Source of the DNA: Bacillota bacterium
Lineage (GTDB): Bacteria; Bacillota; Clostridia; Oscillospirales; Acutalibacteraceae
Length of the DNA: 9,012 bases
Assembly (NCBI GenBank): GCA_023415895.1
Contig: JAEZJA010000240.1
Location: forward strand, 1 to 9,012
Reading direction: 5' to 3'
Made by a program: the position numbers and the translations under genes. This document shows, piece after piece, positions 4,968 through 9,012 of the stretch (position 1 is its first letter; each line of letters begins with the position of its first letter). Under the pieces are notes generated by a model that worked only from the letters and a program-made list of their open reading frames with translations, made no database searches and was not told where the DNA came from.

Positions 4968-4985
4968 GGGAAGGAGGAAATCGAA

Positions 4986-5609
4986 ATGCCCACAGTATCC
5001 GTTTATGATATGACCGGTAAGGAAACCGGTAAAATTGAACTGAGCGAAGCGGTTTTCGGCATTGAACCCAATGAAACCGTGCTGCACAGTGCTGTTGTCA
5101 ATTATCTCGCCAATCAGCGCCAGGGCACGCAGTCCACACTGACGCGTGCAGAGGTGAGCGGTGGCGGTAAGAAGCCTTGGAAGCAGAAGGGTACGGGCCA
5201 TGCCCGTCAGGGATCCACACGTGCTCCTCAGTGGACGCACGGCGGTATCGCCTTCGGCCCCAAGCCTCGTGATTTCCGTTTCGCTCTGCCCAAGAAGGTC
5301 CGCCGTCTGGCTATGAAGTCGGCTTTCTCGGCAAAGGTGGCAGCCGGCGATATGATCGTCCTGGATGCCCTGAACATGGAGGAGATCAAGACCAAGGTGT
5401 TCGCGCAGATGCTGGGCGCCCTGGGAGCCGACTGCAAGACGATCGTGGTTCTCCCTGAGAAGAATGACGTCGCTGTCAAGTCGGCCCGCAACATTCCTGG
5501 CGTGAAGACCGCGCAGGTCAACACCCTGAATGTCTATGATATCCTGAATGCCGATAAGTTTATCGTTGTGAAGGATGCCGTTGCAAAGATCGAGGAGGTG
5601 TACAGATAA
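4986..5609 (+). CDS. rplD: 50S ribosomal protein L4
   Basis: The protein has 207 residues, typical of Bacillota. ATG 4986 follows AAGGAGG (4971-4977) by 8 bases. The N-terminal strand region (residues 1-30) leads into the long basic loop, about residues 45-98, with KKPWKQKGTGHARQGSTRAP and GPKPRDF. This loop lines the peptide exit tunnel and is where macrolide-resistance changes occur in other bacteria; the sequence here appears ordinary. The C-terminal globular part ends with NADKFIVVKDAVAKIEEVYR. In E. coli L4 also represses its own operon by binding the S10 leader, so it is a candidate effector of the structured leader upstream (inference). Its stop overlaps the rplW start by one base (TAATG). 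Confidence 0.98.
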   Translation: MPTVSVYDMTGKETGKIELSEAVFGIEPNETVLHSAVVNYLANQRQGTQSTLTRAEVSGGGKKPWKQKGTGHARQGSTRAPQWTHGGIAFGPKPRDFRFALPKKVRRLAMKSAFSAKVAAGDMIVLDALNMEEIKTKVFAQMLGALGADCKTIVVLPEKNDVAVKSARNIPGVKTAQVNTLNVYDILNADKFIVVKDAVAKIEEVYR

Positions 5610-5899
5610 TGAACGCACGTGACATTATTCTTGCGCCGGTCGTTACCGAAAAGTCGGTGTCCGTTCTGGCTGATAAAAAGTACACCTTCCGCGTGGCGAA
5701 GGATGCCAACAAGATTCAGATTGCTCAGGCTGTGGAGGAGATTTTCGGCGTTAAGGTTACGAAAGTCAACACCATCAGCATGAAGGGCCATCTGCGCCGT
5801 CAGGGCCGCAGCGAGGGTTACACATCCGATTGGAAAAAGGCTGTGGTAACGCTTGCTCCTGACTCCAAGACCATCGCATTCTTTGACGGCATGTTCTAA
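5609..5899 (+). CDS. rplW: 50S ribosomal protein L23
   Basis: The protein has 96 residues, the usual length. Its ATG shares one base with the rplD stop, and AGGAGG (5593-5598), 10 bases upstream, lies inside rplD, so translation of the two genes is probably coupled. Family marks are ILAPVVTEKS (7-16), KKYTFRVAKDANKIQIAQAVEEIF (23-46), VKVTKVNT (48-55), and a C-terminus with SDWKKAVVTLAPDSKTIAFFDGMF. L23 sits at the exit of the peptide tunnel on 23S rRNA domain III and is the docking site for trigger factor and signal-recognition particle. It is followed by a 113-nt structured gap before rplB. Confidence 0.98.
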   Translation: MNARDIILAPVVTEKSVSVLADKKYTFRVAKDANKIQIAQAVEEIFGVKVTKVNTISMKGHLRRQGRSEGYTSDWKKAVVTLAPDSKTIAFFDGMF

Positions 5900-6012
5900 G
5901 GAGCCGCCGCTGCCGAATGCGTTGATCCGGAACCGGCCGAACTCAGGCCGAGGCAACGTATGGGGCGTTGGCAGCGCCCCGCAAAGCCAAAAATTAGGAG
6001 AGTGAGTCGAAA
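5900..6012 (+). other. Structured rplW-rplB spacer, 113 nt
   Basis: Two compact GC-rich hairpins are visible: CGGCC/GGCCG (5934-5938/5946-5950) and GGGGCG/CGCCCC (5962-5967/5975-5980), each with a 7-nt loop. No run of Ts follows, so these are not terminators. They could affect processing or translation of the long mRNA. The rplB ribosome-binding site (AGGAG, 5996-6000) lies beyond them. Confidence 0.5.
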
Positions 6013-6846
6013 ATGGCTATTAATGTTTTTAGACCGACGACCCCTGGACGCCGCGGCATGTCCGTTACGGACTACAGCGCGCTGTCCAAGGTGGATCCGG
6101 AAAAGAGTCTTCTGGAGCCGGTTGTCAAGCATGCCGGCCGTAACAGCTACGGCCGCATCACCGTTCGCCATCGCGGCGGCGGTAACCGCCGCAAGTATCG
6201 TGTTATTGACTTCAAGCGCAATAAGCTCGATGCTCCGGCAACGGTTTTAACGCTGGAATATGACCCCAACCGCAGCGCACATATCGCTCTGGTGCAGTAC
6301 GAAGACGGCGAGAAGCGCTACATTGTCGCTCCTCAGGGCCTCAAGGTCGGCGATACCGTCGTATCGGGTGCCCAAGCCGATATCAAGCCGGGCAACGCTC
6401 TGCCGCTGTCCAATATCCCGACCGGTACCTTTATCCACAACGTGGAGCTGTATCCGGGCAAGGGTGCCCAGCTCGTCCGCAGCGCCGGTACACTGGCTCA
6501 GCTGATGGGCAAGGAAAACAACATGGCTCTGGTTCGTCTGCCTTCCGGCGAGATGCGCAACATTCCGCTGAATTGCATGGCAACGGTTGGCCAGGTTGGC
6601 AATGTGGATCATGAAAACGTCAAGATCGGTAAAGCCGGTCGCAAGCGTCACATGGGCTGGAGACCGACCGTTCGCGGTTCTGTTATGAACCCCTGCGATC
6701 ACCCGCACGGCGGCGGCGAAGGCAAATCCCCTGTCGGACGTCCCGGTCCTGTTACCCCGTGGGGCAAGCCCGCACTCGGTTACAAGACTCGTGCTCATCA
6801 CAATCGTTCGGATAAGTTCATTGTGAAGCGCCGTAACAGCAAGTAA
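6013..6846 (+). CDS. rplB: 50S ribosomal protein L2
   Basis: The protein has 277 residues, the normal length. ATG 6013 has AGGAG (5996-6000) 12 bases upstream, a slightly long spacing. The family signature is complete: [17 protein letters not shown] near the start, [12 protein letters not shown] (52-63), [20 protein letters not shown] (67-86), a central SH3-like region with [16 protein letters not shown], and the near-invariant [19 protein letters not shown] (225-243). The last contains the histidine implicated in supporting peptidyl-transferase activity. L2 is one of the first proteins needed for subunit joining and binds 23S rRNA domain IV. It is followed 21 bases later by rpsS. Confidence 0.99.
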   Translation: MAINVFRPTTPGRRGMSVTDYSALSKVDPEKSLLEPVVKHAGRNSYGRITVRHRGGGNRRKYRVIDFKRNKLDAPATVLTLEYDPNRSAHIALVQYEDGEKRYIVAPQGLKVGDTVVSGAQADIKPGNALPLSNIPTGTFIHNVELYPGKGAQLVRSAGTLAQLMGKENNMALVRLPSGEMRNIPLNCMATVGQVGNVDHENVKIGKAGRKRHMGWRPTVRGSVMNPCDHPHGGGEGKSPVGRPGPVTPWGKPALGYKTRAHHNRSDKFIVKRRNSK

Positions 6847-6867
6847 GCGAAAGGAGATTCATCATTT

Positions 6868-7149
6868 ATGGGTAGAAGCGTAAAGAAGGGTCCTTTCGTA
6901 CAGCCTGTGCTGTTAAAAAGGATTCAGGAAATGAACAAAGCCGGTGAGAAGCGCATTGTAAAGACCTGGTCGCGCGCCTCCACCATTTTCCCTGATTTTG
7001 TGGGACACACCTTTGCGGTGCACGATGGCCGCAAGCATGTGCCGGTCTATGTCACCGAAGACATGGTTGGCCACAAGTTAGGCGAGTTCGCCCCCACCCG
7101 CACTTTCCGGGGCCACGCGGGATCAAAGACAACCAATAACGGTAAGTAA
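6868..7149 (+). CDS. rpsS: 30S ribosomal protein S19
   Basis: The protein has 93 residues, standard length. ATG 6868 follows AAGGAG (6851-6856) by 11 bases. The start [11 protein letters not shown] and the middle [20 protein letters not shown] (28-47) are diagnostic. [23 protein letters not shown] (52-74) leads to the conserved tail [12 protein letters not shown]19 forms a complex with S13 in the 30S head, contacts the A-site tRNA and takes part in intersubunit bridging. It sits between rplB and rplV, as in almost all bacteria. Nothing unusual is seen. Confidence 0.98.
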   Translation: MGRSVKKGPFVQPVLLKRIQEMNKAGEKRIVKTWSRASTIFPDFVGHTFAVHDGRKHVPVYVTEDMVGHKLGEFAPTRTFRGHAGSKTTNNGK

Positions 7150-7172
7150 GCGGTTGAAAGGAGAGAAACGTA

Positions 7173-7508
7173 ATGGAAGCTAGGGCTCAAGTGAAATACG
7201 CCCGTATTTCCCCTCGTAAGGTTCAAATCGTTCTCGATCTCATCCGCAATAAGCCGGTTGATGTCGCGATGGCGATTGTAAAGAACACCCCCAAGTCCGC
7301 CTGTGAGTATCTCGAGAAGCTGCTCAAGTCGGCAATGGCGAACGCCGAAACAAATCACAACATGGATGTCAAAAACCTCTATGTTGCCGAATGTTTTGCT
7401 TGCCCCGGTCCCATTCTCAAACGTGTCCGTCCGAGAGCCCAGGGTCGTGCGTTCCGTATTCAAAAGAAGACATCACACATCACCCTTGTGCTCAAGGAAA
7501 AGGAATAA
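7173..7508 (+). CDS. rplV: 50S ribosomal protein L22
   Basis: The protein has 111 residues, typical. ATG 7173 follows AAAGGAG (7157-7163) by 9 bases. The N-terminus EARAQVKYARISPRKVQIVL and the motif KSACEYLEKLLKSAMANAETNHN are conserved. The C-terminal beta-hairpin, containing GPILKRVRPRAQGRAFRIQKK (79-99), is the arm that reaches into the peptide exit tunnel beside L4 and is a known macrolide-resistance site in other species. No deletion or insertion is visible in it. The next gene, rpsC, begins 18 bases after the stop. Confidence 0.98.
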   Translation: MEARAQVKYARISPRKVQIVLDLIRNKPVDVAMAIVKNTPKSACEYLEKLLKSAMANAETNHNMDVKNLYVAECFACPGPILKRVRPRAQGRAFRIQKKTSHITLVLKEKE

Positions 7509-7526
7509 GCGAGGAGGAGGTAAATT

Positions 7527-8192
7527 ATGGGACAGAAAGTCAATCCCCATGGCCTTAGGGTCGGCGTTATCAAGGATTGGAACTCCCGCTGGTTCGTAAA
7601 GAAGAACGAGTTCGGCGACAGCGTTGTATCGGACTACAATCTGAGAAAGTATTTGAAGAAGACACTGTTTGCTGCCGGTGTACCGTGCATCGAAATTGAA
7701 CGTGACGCTTCGCGCGTGCGCATCAATATCCATTGTGCCAAGCCGGGCATTGTCATCGGCAAGGGCGGCGCGGAGATCGAAAAGCTGCGTCAGACCTGCG
7801 AAAAAATGCTGGGTAAGCCTACGCTCATCAACATCGTTGAGGTTCGCAATCCCGACATCAACGCGCAGCTGGTTGCCGAGAATATCGCGGCTCAGCTGGA
7901 AAAGCGTATTTCCTTCCGCCGTGCGATGAAGCAGTGCATCGGCCGTGCCATGAAGCTGGGCGCCAAGGGTATCAAAACCCAGTGCTCTGGCCGTCTGGGC
8001 GGTGCGGAAATCGCTCGTACCGAACATTATCACGAGGGAACGATCCCACTGCAGACTCTGCGCGCGGACATTGATTACGGCTTTGCTGAGGCACACACCA
8101 CCTATGGTCGTGTCGGCGTCAAGGTTTGGATCTACCGCGGCGAGGTGCTCGGCGCTCCTGCCAAAGCCCATCGGGAAGGAGGCAACAAGTAA
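7527..8192 (+). CDS. rpsC: 30S ribosomal protein S3
   Basis: The protein has 221 residues, typical for Bacillota. ATG 7527 has the purine-rich site AGGAGG (7515-7520) 6 bases upstream. The start [20 protein letters not shown] is the S3 signature. The type II KH RNA-binding domain carries the GKGG loop (78-81) in [17 protein letters not shown]. The C-terminal domain contains [18 protein letters not shown] (about 147-164) and the family's [17 protein letters not shown]3 lines the mRNA entry tunnel with S4 and S5 and supports helicase activity. Its TAA is directly followed by the rplP ATG, and the rplP ribosome-binding site lies within the end of this gene, so translation is probably coupled. 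Confidence 0.98.
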   Translation: MGQKVNPHGLRVGVIKDWNSRWFVKKNEFGDSVVSDYNLRKYLKKTLFAAGVPCIEIERDASRVRINIHCAKPGIVIGKGGAEIEKLRQTCEKMLGKPTLINIVEVRNPDINAQLVAENIAAQLEKRISFRRAMKQCIGRAMKLGAKGIKTQCSGRLGGAEIARTEHYHEGTIPLQTLRADIDYGFAEAHTTYGRVGVKVWIYRGEVLGAPAKAHREGGNK

Positions 8193-8639
8193 ATGCTGTT
8201 ACCCAAGAGAGTAAAATACCGCCGCGTCCACAGAGGACGTATGACCGGTAAAGCGACTCGCGGCACCGAGGTTAACTACGGCGATTACGGCCTTGTTGCC
8301 CTCGAGCCCGCCTGGATTACGTCCAATCAGATCGAAGCAGCCCGTATTGCCATGACCCGTTATGTCAAGCGCGGCGGCCAGGTCTGGATCAAGATTTTCC
8401 CCGACAAGCCGATTACAGAAAAGCCGGCCGAGACCCGCATGGGTTCCGGTAAAGGTTCGCCGGAATACTGGGTGGCCGTTGTGAAGCCGGGACGCGTCCT
8501 GTTTGAGATCGGCGGCGTAACCGAGGAATCTGCCCGCGAGGCTATGAGACTTGCCGCAAACAAGCTGCCCATCAGCTGCAAGTTTGTCAGCAAGGCTGAT
8601 GCTGTTGACCCAGCAGAAACGGATGGTGAGCAGTCATGA
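8193..8639 (+). CDS. rplP: 50S ribosomal protein L16
   Basis: The protein has 148 residues, slightly longer than the most common 137-145 because of an acidic tail ([13 protein letters not shown]). ATG 8193 follows AAGGAGG (8176-8182) by 10 bases. Diagnostic stretches are [20 protein letters not shown] (1-20), [20 protein letters not shown] (36-55), [20 protein letters not shown] and [20 protein letters not shown]16 organises the A-site tRNA pocket of the large subunit and is assembled late. Its TGA overlaps the rpmC ATG (ATGA, 8636-8639), so the two are coupled. Confidence 0.98.
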   Translation: MLLPKRVKYRRVHRGRMTGKATRGTEVNYGDYGLVALEPAWITSNQIEAARIAMTRYVKRGGQVWIKIFPDKPITEKPAETRMGSGKGSPEYWVAVVKPGRVLFEIGGVTEESAREAMRLAANKLPISCKFVSKADAVDPAETDGEQS

Positions 8640-8851
8640 AAACCAACGATATGGAAAAAATTCGTGAAATGAACGATACCGAGCTTGAAAGCCGGCTCAA
8701 GGATCTCAAGGAAGAGCTGTTCAACCTGCGTTTTCAACACGCAATCAACCAGCTCGATAACCCGATGCGCATGAAGGCCGTCAAGAAGGAAATCGCCATC
8801 ATCAAAACGATAGTGCGCGAAAAAGAACTCAAGAACGGCGCTAAGGCGTAA
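8636..8851 (+). CDS. rpmC: 50S ribosomal protein L29
   Basis: The protein has 71 residues, within the family's 60-75 range. The ATG at 8636 overlaps the rplP stop by four bases and has only a weak GGTGAG before it, so translation probably relies on coupling. A second ATG at 8651 would give a shorter protein beginning [12 protein letters not shown], closer to many relatives. The body is the usual two-helix hairpin: [20 protein letters not shown], then [20 protein letters not shown] and a C-terminal helix with [10 protein letters not shown]29 sits next to L23 at the tunnel exit and contributes to trigger factor and SRP docking. rpsQ follows after 18 bases. Confidence 0.97.
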   Translation: MKTNDMEKIREMNDTELESRLKDLKEELFNLRFQHAINQLDNPMRMKAVKKEIAIIKTIVREKELKNGAKA

Positions 8852-8869
8852 CGGAAGGAGGAGTGAACA

Positions 8870-9012
8870 GTGAGCGATCGGAATTTAAGAAAGACCCAGA
8901 TCGGTATCGTTGTCAGCGATAAGATGGACAAAACAGCAGTCGTGGCCGTGGAAGACAAGGTGCGTCATCCTCTGTATAAGAAGATTGTGCAGCGCACCAT
9001 GAAATTTAAGGC
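8870..9012 (+). CDS. rpsQ: 30S ribosomal protein S17, 3' end outside window
   Basis: This frame of 47 complete codons runs off the right edge. GTG 8870 follows AAGGAGG (8855-8861) by 8 bases. The sequence begins (M)[20 protein letters not shown] and continues with [20 protein letters not shown], then RTMKFK. This is the S17 start, with [11 protein letters not shown] and the strand V-E-x-x-x-x-H-P-x-Y-x-K. S17 is an OB-fold protein that binds 16S rRNA early in 30S assembly. Its place after rpmC agrees with the canonical operon; rplN should follow outside the window. Confidence 0.97.
   Translation, partial: MSDRNLRKTQIGIVVSDKMDKTAVVAVEDKVRHPLYKKIVQRTMKFK

Noticed and set aside
4602..5618. 338-residue minus-strand frame and other long frames opposite ribosomal genes
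   Set aside because: These are antisense shadows that come from the codon bias of highly expressed genes.

Overview
The window reads as chromosomal DNA of a Gram-positive anaerobe of the Clostridia (Bacillota), most plausibly near the Oscillospirales/Ruminococcaceae. This placement is inferred from protein flavour (an ABC_export-type membrane protein, the Clostridia-like L3, L4 and L2 sequences), strong AAGGAGG ribosome-binding sites and moderately GC-rich genes; it is not a database result.

Left part (1-1651): the 3' part of a large polytopic membrane protein of the putative ABC-exporter permease family, closed by a hairpin terminator that can work in both directions. Middle part (about 1652-3390): an AT-richer, accessory-looking stretch. 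It holds a possible 26-residue minus-strand peptide gene, a DUF218/YdcF-like gene with its own promoter and two inverted repeats, and the 5'-truncated remains of a group II intron (tail of the maturase gene plus RNA domains V and VI). The intron ends 12 bases from a minus-strand tRNA-Pro(CGG). Upstream of the tRNA lie three 44-bp tandem repeats built from pieces of the tRNA's own 5' end, and further out a consensus promoter that drives the tRNA through a leader of about 260 nt.

Right part (3391-9012): the start of the S10 ribosomal-protein operon, all on the plus strand: rpsJ, rplC, rplD, rplW, rplB, rpsS, rplV, rpsC, rplP, rpmC and the beginning of rpsQ (cut by the window). The order is the canonical bacterial one, with tight spacing, stop/start overlaps at rplD-rplW and rplP-rpmC, and strong Shine-Dalgarno sites at most other genes. 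The operon has a promoter with an AT-rich upstream element and a structured leader of about 385 nt. The leader contains a terminator-like hairpin with seven Ts and a strong competing hairpin just before rpsJ, which suggests transcription attenuation. Two intercistronic gaps, rpsJ-rplC (207 nt) and rplW-rplB (113 nt), are unusually long and structured.

The most unusual items are the tRNA-derived tandem repeats, the attenuator-like S10 leader and the intron remnant lying antisense against the tRNA. The ribosomal genes themselves look intact and ordinary. I see no CRISPR array, defence system or complete mobile element.
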